NCBI GenBank assembly: GCA_026709065.1
Contig: JAPOTS010000043.1
Coordinates: 1-64,000 of the forward strand
Reading direction: 5' to 3'
Source: Bacteroidota bacterium
GTDB lineage: Bacteria > Bacteroidota > Rhodothermia > Rhodothermales > Bin80
Length of the DNA: 64,000 bases
The notes beneath the pieces were generated by a model. That model did not search any database and was not told where the DNA came from. It saw nothing but the letters and a program-made list of their open reading frames with translations. The position numbers and the translations under genes are program-made. Shown piece after piece: positions 41,583 through 53,540 of the stretch (the stretch's first letter is position 1; every line of letters begins with the position of its first letter).

Positions 41583-42479
41583 TTAATCATCATTTGACCC
41601 ACTCCATAATGGAATGTTATTCTCGTAAAGTATAGTTCCTTCAGGAGATATAGTGCGGCCAGCTAACAAACTGGCATTTTCTGCGTGATCCATGACTGAG
41701 GCACCTATCTGATATTGATCCGTTCGCTTGCTCTGATCCTTGGAATTTGATCCATCAACATACAAAATCTCATGTGTCAGAGCAGTTGCTATTTTTCCGA
41801 CATATCCTTTATCACCAGTGTCTTTAGGTGTGCGAGGGCTTTGAGGAGTCACCAGGACCAAGTTGTTATTTCGGATTGCACGGCGAATGGGTTTTTTTAG
41901 TCGCTGTTTAAGATGTCCTTCAAATAAAACCCAGATCATTTTTCGCTTATGTGTGAGCGTGGTTTTGACAATTTCGTTAGCCATTTTGAATCGCCCTCCA
42001 ACGATGACCGTCTTCTTTTCGCTATGAAAACGGTCTGCAATCTCGCAGGATTGTTTGATCCTTGAATTAGGAATGGAGTCTGGCCCAAGAATCGCGCTCC
42101 CACCACATGACAATAGCTCATGATCACCCGATCCAAATAGTAAAGGAGGCGCAAGATTCCCCAAAGCCTTACGAATCATTTCTGGGTAGTCGGGATCACT
42201 GCGGGCGAAGAGCCAAATGCCATTAGCTATCCACTCATTTAATTGGAATGCAAGATTTATCTTGCGATCAAATAACCAGTCAATCCTATCCTTACTGATG
42301 TTTGCATCTTCGGATATATCTAAATCAGGCCATTGCGTCAGTAAATCCTTTGGGCGTAGATCTAAACGGTGTAGTACTGTAGCCACGCGATTATACTCTG
42401 AAACATTTAATGGATGATATCGGCTTTCTCCTCCTTGATATGCGCATAATAGTAGTATGGCTTGAGTATCTTGGGTCAT
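41583..42479 (-). CDS. DprA/Smf-related (SLOG-like) protein, second copy (short)
   Basis: Paralogous to the adjacent 42526-43656 ORF: LLLCAYQGGESRYHPLNVSEYNRVATVLHRLDLRPKDLL; APPLLFGSGDHELLSCGGSAILGP; KTVIVGGRFKMANEI. Confidence 0.75.
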   Translation of the reverse strand: MTQDTQAILLLCAYQGGESRYHPLNVSEYNRVATVLHRLDLRPKDLLTQWPDLDISEDANISKDRIDWLFDRKINLAFQLNEWIANGIWLFARSDPDYPEMIRKALGNLAPPLLFGSGDHELLSCGGSAILGPDSIPNSRIKQSCEIADRFHSEKKTVIVGGRFKMANEIVKTTLTHKRKMIWVLFEGHLKQRLKKPIRRAIRNNNLVLVTPQSPRTPKDTGDKGYVGKIATALTHEILYVDGSNSKDQSKRTDQYQIGASVMDHAENASLLAGRTISPEGTILYENNIPLWSGSNDD

Positions 42480-42525
42480 AGAAATGAAGTGGTCATTAAG
42501 TTGATTTAGTGCACTTCAAATTTAC

Positions 42526-43656
42526 CTAATCAAATAATTCTCCTTGAACGCCATTTTGAGATATCGACTCAGTGGTAGAAAGTTTCGTAGCGGGTTCTGA
42601 TGAATCTATTGAGTGATGATCATCATGGATGTGGCCGCTTAGATCTTCAGCGGAAGGGGGTGAACTTTTCGTATTGGTTCCTGTATGGTCAGTGGTCTCA
42701 ATCAGTGGCTCATTCTGTTTAATCTGTCTCTGTAAGGAGCCATTAAACAGACCAGCATCAATGGCAATTTCTTCATCAATCCAGGGGTGAGCTCCATTGC
42801 TAAGTAAAGATTCAGCCAGCGATGATACAGGATCGTGGCGATAAACAAAACATTTTTTTTTGGGCAAAGATCGTAAGATTGCCTCTCCCGAGTTAAAGTC
42901 ATCCATACTTAATTCATTACTATCAATATAGATTGCATGATCACACATAGCAACAAGTAGTGAACCGATTTCAGGTTCCTCTGAAAATGTGCGAATGTCG
43001 GCAGGACTCCGACTAGAAAGTAAGGTAATATTTCCAGATGCCTTGGCATCTCTACACGGCCTATCAAGGGGTTGACCCAATAGTTTTCCAGGGCGTAGCC
43101 AAATAAATGAGTTGCCTAACTCAATCCCCGATTTAATCAATTGTGTTGAGATTGGATGTTGCCCAGCGATAATCAACGGGCTATGATGCTGTATACACAG
43201 TTCAGTCACCGTATGAATGAAGCGATTCAATTGAGCTGTCTCCATAGAAGGTCCTATCACCGCAGTTCCGCCTATCCCTAATAGCGAGGGTTCGCCGCTC
43301 CCAAAAAGGATTGGTGGAGACTGTGATTTTAAGTGTTGATGGATTCGTAACGGATAGCCATCATCGCTACGACTGATGATCCACATGCTTCGTCGTTTCC
43401 AGTCTTCTAGATAAAACCCAAGAGATATTCTACGATTCAATAAACCCGTTAAGCGCTCTAAATTTAACCCAGTTGCTACACTTGCCTCTTCAATATAGGA
43501 CAGATCTTTAAGATCTCTTGGTCGCAGATCGTGTTGATAAAGCCATGATGCAAGTAAGTTGTACTCTTGAAGTCCTAAGGGCACATATTCTCGCTCTCCT
43601 GCAAACCAAGCACAGAGTAACACAACTTCATTGGTATCTTCCGAAAGGGGCCACAT
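42526..43656 (-). CDS. DprA/Smf-related (SLOG-like) protein, RqlI-like
   Basis: VLLCAWFAGEREYVPLGLQEYNLLASWLYQHDLRPRDLK; SPPILFGSGEPSLLGIGGTAVIGP; 4 bp after the RecQ-like stop. Confidence 0.75.
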   Translation of the reverse strand: MWPLSEDTNEVVLLCAWFAGEREYVPLGLQEYNLLASWLYQHDLRPRDLKDLSYIEEASVATGLNLERLTGLLNRRISLGFYLEDWKRRSMWIISRSDDGYPLRIHQHLKSQSPPILFGSGEPSLLGIGGTAVIGPSMETAQLNRFIHTVTELCIQHHSPLIIAGQHPISTQLIKSGIELGNSFIWLRPGKLLGQPLDRPCRDAKASGNITLLSSRSPADIRTFSEEPEIGSLLVAMCDHAIYIDSNELSMDDFNSGEAILRSLPKKKCFVYRHDPVSSLAESLLSNGAHPWIDEEIAIDAGLFNGSLQRQIKQNEPLIETTDHTGTNTKSSPPSAEDLSGHIHDDHHSIDSSEPATKLSTTESISQNGVQGELFD

Positions 43657-43660
43657 TTTG

Positions 43661-45763
43661 TTAATCTGACAAGGTGTGTATCATTAAAGCTGCCGGAATC
43701 ACTTTAGGACAATCGTCATATCGTAGCAAAGCTGCAACCGTTGCAAATGTCCAGCCACTCGTTGTGATGTCATCAATCAAAAGCGTTGGCGCTCTGCATG
43801 GCTGATCAATCACAAAAGCATTGGCAACATTTCGGGCACGCAGAATAGGATTTTTCATGTCACTTTGACGGCTACCGTTCGGAGTTCTGGAAACGGCATG
43901 GATCAGAGATAAGCCAAGATGATCTGCAACCTTCTGTGCAAGAAATTGAATCTGCCTCTGGCGTGATATCGAAGGGATATAGGTCACATACGAAGGCATT
44001 ATTTTTCGATTTTTTAATAAAGTTGCGAATGCTTCTATCACACCATCTGAATAGTTCTGGCCAGAGGTGCGTTCTCTCATAATTTGATGTCCGAGGTCAC
44101 TGTCAAACATTCTACACAAGGCGAATCCCCATGATGCTTGATACTTCTCAATAATTTTGGTCGTAGCGTGAATCGGGTGGTCGGATAGATCGGCAATGGG
44201 CCATTTTTTATGGACAAAAATCTGATTGAGTTTTTTGCCGAGAAACTGCTGGGCTTCATTGATCTTTTCAGCCTTTGGAAGATAATTCATGTCTCGTCGA
44301 TCAATACAATTCCTACATCGACCACAGGATTCAGCTGATGGATCATCAAGTGCATGTTGCAAAAACGACATGAGGCATCCATCATGGTTCATGTATTGTC
44401 GCATTTGTGCTTTCTCATCCGAGCGAATTTTCCGAAGCCTTTCAATCCGTTCTGGTGGGATTTGAAAGCCATCAGTTTCACCAGTTGCATACCAGATTCC
44501 TCGTTCATTGATGACGGGTGCAGGGGATTCCAGTGATGCGAGGGAGAGAACTTTTTCAATGCGACTTTTTTTCAGATTGACCTGAAACATGATTTCTTTG
44601 AGCTTTAGGCCACTATCGGCTTCCTCGAGTGCATTCATCACTAAATCAATTTCAGTCTGAGAAGGAAAAGCATTATCCAAGAAGTAGTCTGCAATTCGCT
44701 CATCCTCTTCGCCCCACATTAAAAATCCGTAAGCATCAGTGATTCCACGCCCAGCGCGACCTACCTGTTGATAATAGTGGACGACCGAACTCGGTCTCTG
44801 ATAATGAATGATAAAGGATAAGTCTGGCTTATCAAATCCCATTCCAAGAGCTATAGTCGCAACCAGCACTTTGATATTATTGTTTTGGAGTTCTTTTTCC
44901 AGATGTTCCCGTTCTTCGGTTCCCCCATAATAGGCGTGTGCATCAATTTTTTTATACTGAAGCCATTTCGTCACAAGGTCTGCATCTTTACGAGTCAGGA
45001 CATACACGATTCCACTGCCCGGCAAGTGTTCAGGGATTGCCCATGCCATCCAAGCCAATCGTGTACTGGGTTCGGGCATTTTAAAGTTATGTAATTGCAA
45101 ACTGCGTCGAATGAGGCTCCCTCGTGTGACTTGTATATTGTCTCCAAGTTGGTGTTTTATATCTTCTACAACTCGATTATTTGCTGTTGCTGTGGTTGCC
45201 ACAACCGATGATCCCTGAGGAATCATTTGTTGGATTCTGCGGATTCTTAGATAATCGGGGCGAAAGTCATGCCCCCAATCTGAGATGCAATGCGCTTCGT
45301 CAATAATCAACATCCCTATACCGCTAGCAATGATCGGTAAGGTCTTGGTAAGAAACATGTTGGATCCTAAGCGCTCAGGGGTGATCATCAGTATATCTAC
45401 CTTGTCGTCTTGGAGTTCTTCATGGATTTTTTTCCACTCGCCATGATTATCTCCTGTCATGCGTCTGGCATTCAATCCAAGTGCGAATGCCGCATCCTCT
45501 TGATTACGCATCAGCGCAAGTAAGGGTGAAATCATCAGAGACGGCCCCGCGCCTTGTTCTCGACGCAGCTTAGTAGAAATGGTATAGACCATCGTCTTCC
45601 CCCAACCTGTACGCTGCACGACCAGCACACGATTGCCCATCACGGCTTGATAAATGCTTTCCCATTGCCCGTCGCGAAAATCTGCATCTCCACTACCTAC
45701 GGCAGCCCTAAGATGTAGCAAAGCAATTTGTTTAAGCGATTCTCGATGTTTCAATGATGGCAT
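43661..45763 (-). CDS. RecQ-like DNA helicase with C-terminal phosphoribosyltransferase domain (RqlH-like)
   Basis: VQRTGWGKTMVYTIS, MLIIDEAHCISDWGHDFRPDYLRI, ALGMGFDKPDLSFIIHYQRPSSVVHYYQQVGRAGR, CLMSFLQHALDDPSAESCGRCRNC; C-terminal PRTase motif APTLLIDDITTSGWTFATVAALLR. Confidence 0.9.
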   Translation of the reverse strand: MPSLKHRESLKQIALLHLRAAVGSGDADFRDGQWESIYQAVMGNRVLVVQRTGWGKTMVYTISTKLRREQGAGPSLMISPLLALMRNQEDAAFALGLNARRMTGDNHGEWKKIHEELQDDKVDILMITPERLGSNMFLTKTLPIIASGIGMLIIDEAHCISDWGHDFRPDYLRIRRIQQMIPQGSSVVATTATANNRVVEDIKHQLGDNIQVTRGSLIRRSLQLHNFKMPEPSTRLAWMAWAIPEHLPGSGIVYVLTRKDADLVTKWLQYKKIDAHAYYGGTEEREHLEKELQNNNIKVLVATIALGMGFDKPDLSFIIHYQRPSSVVHYYQQVGRAGRGITDAYGFLMWGEEDERIADYFLDNAFPSQTEIDLVMNALEEADSGLKLKEIMFQVNLKKSRIEKVLSLASLESPAPVINERGIWYATGETDGFQIPPERIERLRKIRSDEKAQMRQYMNHDGCLMSFLQHALDDPSAESCGRCRNCIDRRDMNYLPKAEKINEAQQFLGKKLNQIFVHKKWPIADLSDHPIHATTKIIEKYQASWGFALCRMFDSDLGHQIMRERTSGQNYSDGVIEAFATLLKNRKIMPSYVTYIPSISRQRQIQFLAQKVADHLGLSLIHAVSRTPNGSRQSDMKNPILRARNVANAFVIDQPCRAPTLLIDDITTSGWTFATVAALLRYDDCPKVIPAALMIHTLSD

Positions 45764-46088
45764 TGATAAGATGGATGGCCAGTATACTAGTCCAATGATG
45801 ACAGATGTTTGTCCAAATCATCGCTGACAGATAACCTCCATGAGGAAAACTTAAACAACGTCATATTCTGCAATAGGGAGTTACTGGTATAATCATTATT
45901 CAATTGCAAAGATATTAAGGGTTGAAAATCAAACCCTAACCGAACGTTTCGCTCAATTCATACAAAATAGGATAAATTATTCCAATCTACATATTTTTCT
46001 CTGCTATCGTTCACAATTTGGAGGGTCTATCGTCAGTGGCTAAATCAATTTGGTTCGGGCATAAGCCATCTCACCAATTTAGAATCCA

Positions 46089-46124
46089 CAAAAAAGCGCC
46101 CCGACAATAAAGCTTAGGGGCGCT
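46089..46124 (-). terminator. Rho-independent terminator for the metalloprotease gene
   Basis: Stem AGCGCCCC/GGGGCGCT (46095-46102 / 46117-46124), followed on the minus strand by a T run. Confidence 0.85.
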
Positions 46125-46205
46125 ATGATAATTACTGAATTCCTACTGAATACCCTATTTCACTAGCATCATTGTAATTCCCACAAATTACAACAATGCA
46201 GAAAC

Positions 46206-48749
46206 TTAGTGGCTGCACCATTCTATGGATGTTGCATGTAAAAACTGATGGTGAAACTCCCTGCGTTCACTTGAACCGATTGGAGAGCCAGGAGGGATTG
46301 AGGAGTGTTCTCTGTGCTCGTCTGCCTGATAGTCTCTACCTAAATAACGGTCAATTTCGCTGAGTACCATTTGCCGATGATAACGCGTTGCTTGATCGCT
46401 TTGAGGAGCCTGCGCTTGGGGTATCCACTGTGAGAATTCGCGAAGCCGTTCCAGAACGAATGATTTCACCGCGGGGGCTACATCTGAGCGATTTGCCAAT
46501 GCGATGAGTTCATCAATCCAGACCAATTGCACAATACGCTGTAATTCTGCTTCATAAGCATTGTCGGCAATCTCAACTCCCCAAACTGCATCACTGACGA
46601 TTTCTAAAACGTTATGAAAATCGATCAACGTCTCATCAAGATCATTCTGGTAGGTCAAGCGAGCAGCGCGCTCAGGATTGAGAATCTGGGAAAATACCAT
46701 CGTGGCTACCGCAGCAGCTGGCGTGTAAGGATCAAATGTGACTCCTGAATGCCGGTGAAATAACTCTCGGTGGGTGGGGTAACCAGGCGGGCGTGGGGGT
46801 AGCGTAGTTCGGACGGTTTCTGGAACTCTGAGCTGTCTCGCCGTTACAGCCACTAATAATGCATCAAGAGCGTCTTGCTGAACCTGAGCTTCAACAGGTT
46901 CCACTTTGGCTTGCTCATCACCACGAAGGGCATAGCTATAGGTGACTCCCCCAAGTAACTTAGCAGTGGCTTCTATCTGATAGCGATGGCGCAAGTACAG
47001 TGGAACTAATGTCTCCTCCATCGTTGCTAAGGGTTGACCAATGCGGATGACTTCCTCATTAAATCGACTGAGTGCAAGGTCACGGACTTCCATTTCGTGA
47101 TAGAGTGCACGAACCATGTCATCTCCATTATCCCAGAGGTTAGAGAGAGGATGTGCAGCACCTGTGGGGCGGGCATCCGCGTCAGTGATATAGAGTAATC
47201 CTTTATCCCACGCTCTCTGTAAGATCGCATCTAATAAAGCTTGTTCATCTTCCTCTGGAAGCGGTTGAGCATAGCCATAGGCAATCGCAACTTTATCCCA
47301 TTCTCCTACCCCAGAAGCATAAGCACTAGTGAGATCAATCTCGTTGTTTTCATTAATGACAGCAAAGGGTGCTGGATAGTCCATGACCGATGACCGGCGA
47401 TTGATGGAGGATGCAAAATTGTGGCTAAGTCCTAAGGTATGACCTACTTCATGTGCAGAGAGTTGTCGAATGCGAGCCAGTGACATCAATAGCATTGGAT
47501 CATTGTCCAGAGGAGAGTCGCGATAGGGTGCAAGTAAACCTTCTGCAATGAGATAATCTTGTCTCACTCGGAGTGATCCAAGAGAAACATGCCCCTTGAT
47601 AATTTCACCTGTTCGAGGATCAATGACACTTGCTCCATAACTCCAGCCGCGAGTCGCTCTGTGGATCCATTGAATGGTATTATATCGTACATCCATAGGA
47701 TCTGCACCGTCTGGAAGCATTTCAATTCGAAACGCATTAGAAAATCCAGCAGCTTCAAAGGCCTCCGACCACCACTGCGCCCCTTCTAAGAGAGCACCTC
47801 GTACAGGTTCAGGTGTTCCAGAATCAAGATAGTATATGATTGGGGAGACAGGATCGCTGATCACTGAATCGGGGAACTGTTTAATCAAACGGTGGCGACG
47901 GATGAAATGCTTCATCATGTTTTCACCGATTGGAACCGCATAATCTTTATAGCTGATGGCTCCGTATCCAGCCCCTGGGTGAAAAACTCTGGGGGTATAA
48001 CCATCATCAGGAAGCATGATGAGCGAATGTCGAACGCTTAATGTAACCGAATGAGGGTCGGCTGCTACATCGCGGACGAAATTTCCAGGATTGGATGATG
48101 TAAACGTGATTCGGGCCTCAAGTTCTGTATTTCTGGGAAATGCTTTGAGCATCAATGGAATCACAGCACTACGACTTTTGTCAAGTGAAAAATTTCCCTG
48201 ATCCGCTTGACGTAATCGGCCCACAACATCATTAGCATCTCGTATCACAAAATCCGTTGCATTCACGAGAATTCTGCCATTCTGTTGGGCTTCAATTTTG
48301 AATCCCCAAATGATTGCTTCGGCAAATGCCTCTCGCACCGATGTACGCTCGGCGGGTGATTCTGAATCGGCACGATAACGAAGATTAGGCATGACCATGA
48401 GTATCTTTTGACCACTGCGTTCAAACCGGACTAAACGCGTACGACCGAGTTGACTGCGGTCTAGCCCAATATCATTGGAACCAAGTCCAGATGGCATAGA
48501 AGTTAGATATATGAAATCTTGATTTAAGGTAGGAATTTCAAGATAAATCGAGCCAGTAATTGCATCCCAATATATTGGAAAAAACCCATCTGATTTTTCC
48601 ATTCCATCGGTTTTTTTGGCAATCGTGGGAAGCGATTGCCCATAGACAGGCACGATGATTATTAGCCAAAGCAGGAGGGGCAAAGAAATTCGAGCTAGTA
48701 GTGTCATCATAAAAGATGTGTTGTAAGTTTTGTAAATGAATATTTTCAT
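46206..48749 (-). CDS. Secreted zinc-dependent metalloprotease (DUF5117/DUF4953-like)
   Basis: Signal peptide; LSAHEVGHTLGLSHNFASSINRRSSVMDYPAPF (HExxHxxGxxH metzincin-like motif). Confidence 0.85.
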   Translation of the reverse strand: MKIFIYKTYNTSFMMTLLARISLPLLLWLIIIVPVYGQSLPTIAKKTDGMEKSDGFFPIYWDAITGSIYLEIPTLNQDFIYLTSMPSGLGSNDIGLDRSQLGRTRLVRFERSGQKILMVMPNLRYRADSESPAERTSVREAFAEAIIWGFKIEAQQNGRILVNATDFVIRDANDVVGRLRQADQGNFSLDKSRSAVIPLMLKAFPRNTELEARITFTSSNPGNFVRDVAADPHSVTLSVRHSLIMLPDDGYTPRVFHPGAGYGAISYKDYAVPIGENMMKHFIRRHRLIKQFPDSVISDPVSPIIYYLDSGTPEPVRGALLEGAQWWSEAFEAAGFSNAFRIEMLPDGADPMDVRYNTIQWIHRATRGWSYGASVIDPRTGEIIKGHVSLGSLRVRQDYLIAEGLLAPYRDSPLDNDPMLLMSLARIRQLSAHEVGHTLGLSHNFASSINRRSSVMDYPAPFAVINENNEIDLTSAYASGVGEWDKVAIAYGYAQPLPEEDEQALLDAILQRAWDKGLLYITDADARPTGAAHPLSNLWDNGDDMVRALYHEMEVRDLALSRFNEEVIRIGQPLATMEETLVPLYLRHRYQIEATAKLLGGVTYSYALRGDEQAKVEPVEAQVQQDALDALLVAVTARQLRVPETVRTTLPPRPPGYPTHRELFHRHSGVTFDPYTPAAAVATMVFSQILNPERAARLTYQNDLDETLIDFHNVLEIVSDAVWGVEIADNAYEAELQRIVQLVWIDELIALANRSDVAPAVKSFVLERLREFSQWIPQAQAPQSDQATRYHRQMVLSEIDRYLGRDYQADEHREHSSIPPGSPIGSSERREFHHQFLHATSIEWCSH

Positions 48750-49070
48750 GAAATAAGCTCGTCAGCAGTCAATAAAATCAGTTGATTCATTCTGAAACGT
48801 TAGCACAGACCATGGTCATTTAAATAAAAATCATGGATGCAATATTGAAATCGTTTCAAAATTTAAGAAAATTCAATGATTAGAATTTTATTTAGAAAAA
48901 AGTGAAGCCATTTTGATTGATCATCGTTAAACGGCATCCTAAGTTAAGAATCTTATAGCTGTTTTTTTAACCCAACTCTGAAAAATAATTTAGGTGGCCT
49001 TGCACGTACGTCTTACTGATGTCACTTAATGATCGGTTGAAATGACTAATAAACCTCTCGTCCCATTTAA

Positions 49071-50572
<1,502 letters not shown>

Positions 50573-50573
<1 letters not shown>

Positions 50574-50992
50574 TGAGTGACGGCCAGCGATTGCTTCGGG
50601 TTGACATTGTAGCCCCTGATAAACGGGTATTTCAGGGGGATGCAGTTGGAATTCGTGCGCCAGGGATTGACGGTAGCTTTCAGATTCTCTACAACCATGC
50701 CCCAATGATTGCATATCTCAGTGTTGGTCCGTTGGTCGTGACGCTTTCAAATGCCGAGAAAACAGTATTTGCAACAAGCGGGGGGTTTATTGAAGTCATT
50801 GGTAATGTCGTGACCGTTCTGGCTGAAACAGCAGAGTCTGCATCTGAAATTGACACCGAGCGTGCAAAAAAAGCTGAACAACGTGCCTTAGAACGGATTA
50901 AGACTGCCTCAACCGATCAGGATCGTATCCGTGCTGAGCAATCCCTTGATCGAGCGCGTAATCGCTTACGAATTCAGCTGTCAAACGCGTAA
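50573..50992 (+). CDS. atpC: F0F1 ATP synthase subunit epsilon
   Basis: LRVDIVAPDKRVFQGDAVGIRAPGIDGSFQILYNHAPMIAYLSVGPL; overlaps atpD stop. Confidence 0.93.
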
Positions 50993-51078
50993 TGGCGCTT
51001 GAGGCAGTCTAGATTTTTCTCATAGATTGATGTTAATTCAGCGGACAACCAAACAATTGCATCATTCACATCAGAGAA

Positions 51079-51957
51079 ATGGCATTTTCCATTGGTAAGT
51101 TGCAGCGTGCCTCCCAATGGCTTTCAGTCTTCATCATTTGCATTGGATTTGCCATGACAACTGTAGCCCAATCTGACTCTACTTGGAGCACAGAGGTTTA
51201 TGGGACAGTGTCGGTTTCGCAAGTTGGGTTTTGGCGTTGGTATGAGGGGGGCATTAGTTCGCTCGCACTTGGGACAAATCTTAGTGGCAAGGCGACAAAA
51301 ACATCAAGAGACGTTCAACAAGAGTATGAAGCCCGCCTCACGTTTGGAGTCGTTAAACAAGATGGAATTGAGTTACGCAAATCAGATGACCTAATTCAAC
51401 TCCAAGGTGCATTCAAATTTTCGGAGATCTCTGTCTTTGGCGAACTAAACCCCGCTCTGTCTGTGGATATTCGGTCTCAATTTGCAAAAGGGTATCAGTA
51501 CGATGAAAAAGATCTCACCAAAAAAGGCATACGGATTTCAGGATTTTTATCACCTGCAATTGTAACGCAGACAATTGCCCTGAATTATCCAGCAAAGAGT
51601 TGGCTTAATATACGCTTAGGGATGGCAGCGAAACAGACGATTGTGACAATTAAGGATCTGCGTAGTCGCTACAAGGTCTCTCAGGATCAAATTATTCGTT
51701 GGCAGGTCGGATCCGCTGGGCATATCAACTTTGAGCGGACAATTTTTACCAATGTTCATTTGAAATCAATCTTGACTCTCTTTCTTGCTTTTAATCAGCA
51801 ATCACCCGATTCAATCTGGGAAACATTCTTAACTATGAAAGTGAATTCATGGCTTCAGGTCAACGCAGAGTATACTGCCCTATATGATAGAGATTTGGCC
51901 ACCTATGTTCAACAAAAACAACTGTTAACATTAGGTGTTTCATTCAAGGTTCTTTAG
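51079..51957 (+). CDS. Outer-membrane/secreted protein of unknown function (DUF3078-like appearance)
   Basis: Signal peptide ending VAQ; WSTEVYGTVSVSQVGFWRWYEGGISSLALGTNLSGKATKT; beta-barrel-like repeats. Confidence 0.65.
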   Translation: MAFSIGKLQRASQWLSVFIICIGFAMTTVAQSDSTWSTEVYGTVSVSQVGFWRWYEGGISSLALGTNLSGKATKTSRDVQQEYEARLTFGVVKQDGIELRKSDDLIQLQGAFKFSEISVFGELNPALSVDIRSQFAKGYQYDEKDLTKKGIRISGFLSPAIVTQTIALNYPAKSWLNIRLGMAAKQTIVTIKDLRSRYKVSQDQIIRWQVGSAGHINFERTIFTNVHLKSILTLFLAFNQQSPDSIWETFLTMKVNSWLQVNAEYTALYDRDLATYVQQKQLLTLGVSFKVL

Positions 51958-53251
51958 GTTCAGGGAGTAGTTTCCAGACGCATCCTGCCATTAGGATAAT
52001 GGCGATGGCACTTGCTATCACATTCAATTCAAAACCCGATGTTTCATAAATCCACCCAGAAATAGCAATGGAAATCCCCAACCCGCATTGCCCGCCTGCA
52101 ATTACTAATCCCATTAATGAACCGCGCTGAGCATCTGAAGTGAGCGTCGTTAACAACGCCATGATCGGACCCGTGCGCAGCGACCCCAATAGCAGTATTA
52201 CAGCGGTGATCATGGTAGCACTCATCAGCCCCTTTGCCCAATAGATGAGCAAGGGAAATACGGACACCATTGCAATTGATGCAATGATGATGATCGGTTT
52301 ACGGGCGGAGCGATCCGAAATCATTCCGCCAGAGATCGTTCCAGTAACGATTCCAATTCCACTAATGACAAACAAAAATGCGAGTTGTTGCACGGAAATT
52401 CCTAAATCTTCCTCTAACCATTTTGGAAAAAAGAATATAAAAAAGCCAATGCTTGCGAATAGAAGAAAATACACAAGAATTCCAGCCAATGGATGAGATT
52501 TCTTCAATAACTCACGATAAGTCATCAATGCTTTGGGAATTGATAGCAGAGTTTGATTTGAAGGCTTTCTCGTCTCAGGTAAAAATCTCCACGCCATAAA
52601 GCATGCAACGGCCATCAGCCCCCCAAAAATGATAAATGGAGATTGAAATCCAAATGTGTCTGCGATTAATATTCCGCCGGGTGTCCCAATAATCAATCCG
52701 CATGCAACTCCAGTCATGATTAAACCAGTTGCTCTCCCACGTTGATTATAGGGGAAATAATCTCCAACGAACGCAATCATGCTTCCACTGTAAGCCCCAG
52801 CAGCTATGCCTGTCAGAGAACGGACAATGAGTAAGGATTCATAATAATAGACTGCTCCATGAAGTAACAGTACAAATGCAATCAGGGCTGTGCCTGCGAT
52901 AAGGACTTTACGTCTCCCAATTCGGTCAGAAATCGGGCCAACGATCAAGGTAGAGATTGCCAGTGAGATGGAATAAGCCGTTCCCAATAAACCCAGTGCA
53001 AAATCTGACGGATCATTTTGATTGAGTAATTCATTCTGAATGAGGGGTAACAAAGGGGCAACAATAAACAGTTGACAACTTACGATAAATGCGGTCAACC
53101 ATAGGGGGGCAATAATAAAAAATGCATGTCGATGGTTCACCTGAGAGGATGTTACAGACAACAATTCTTCTTTAATGGTTTGAGATTTTACAAGAGAATT
53201 TAAATAAAACTGTGACAAGGTGCTTGGGTTTATCTGAATTGATTGATTCAA
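51944..53251 (-). CDS. MFS transporter
   Basis: Twelve-helix pattern; GPISDRIGRRKVLIAGTALIA between TM2 and TM3; GGMISDRSARKPIIII. Confidence 0.9.
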   Translation of the reverse strand: MNQSIQINPSTLSQFYLNSLVKSQTIKEELLSVTSSQVNHRHAFFIIAPLWLTAFIVSCQLFIVAPLLPLIQNELLNQNDPSDFALGLLGTAYSISLAISTLIVGPISDRIGRRKVLIAGTALIAFVLLLHGAVYYYESLLIVRSLTGIAAGAYSGSMIAFVGDYFPYNQRGRATGLIMTGVACGLIIGTPGGILIADTFGFQSPFIIFGGLMAVACFMAWRFLPETRKPSNQTLLSIPKALMTYRELLKKSHPLAGILVYFLLFASIGFFIFFFPKWLEEDLGISVQQLAFLFVISGIGIVTGTISGGMISDRSARKPIIIIASIAMVSVFPLLIYWAKGLMSATMITAVILLLGSLRTGPIMALLTTLTSDAQRGSLMGLVIAGGQCGLGISIAISGWIYETSGFELNVIASAIAIILMAGCVWKLLPEPKEP

Positions 53252-53509
53252 TAGGAAGTGATCTTCAGCATATTTCCCACTATTGAGTGCAGGATACGTT
53301 ACCTTCAGCCGAAGTTCTTCTGATCATTCAGCATCTGCGCAATACCGATTTGCCCTTCGGAGGGTTTGATCTCTTGGTTGAGTCGAACATGTTTAGGCAA
53401 TGCTTGATCATGAACCCAACACAATTGATTAAAGATCTATTGGGTCCTTTATGGAGTCTATGGAATTGATGAATACGGGATACATCATTGAATGAGCTAA
53501 CAAAAAAAA

Positions 53510-53540
53510 CCTCACCCCACGATAGGCGCGAGGCGAGGTT
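53510..53540 (-). terminator. Intrinsic terminator without an obvious upstream coding gene
   Basis: Minus strand AACCTCGCCTCGCGCCTATCGTGGGGTGAGGTT followed by TTTTTTT. Confidence 0.65.
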
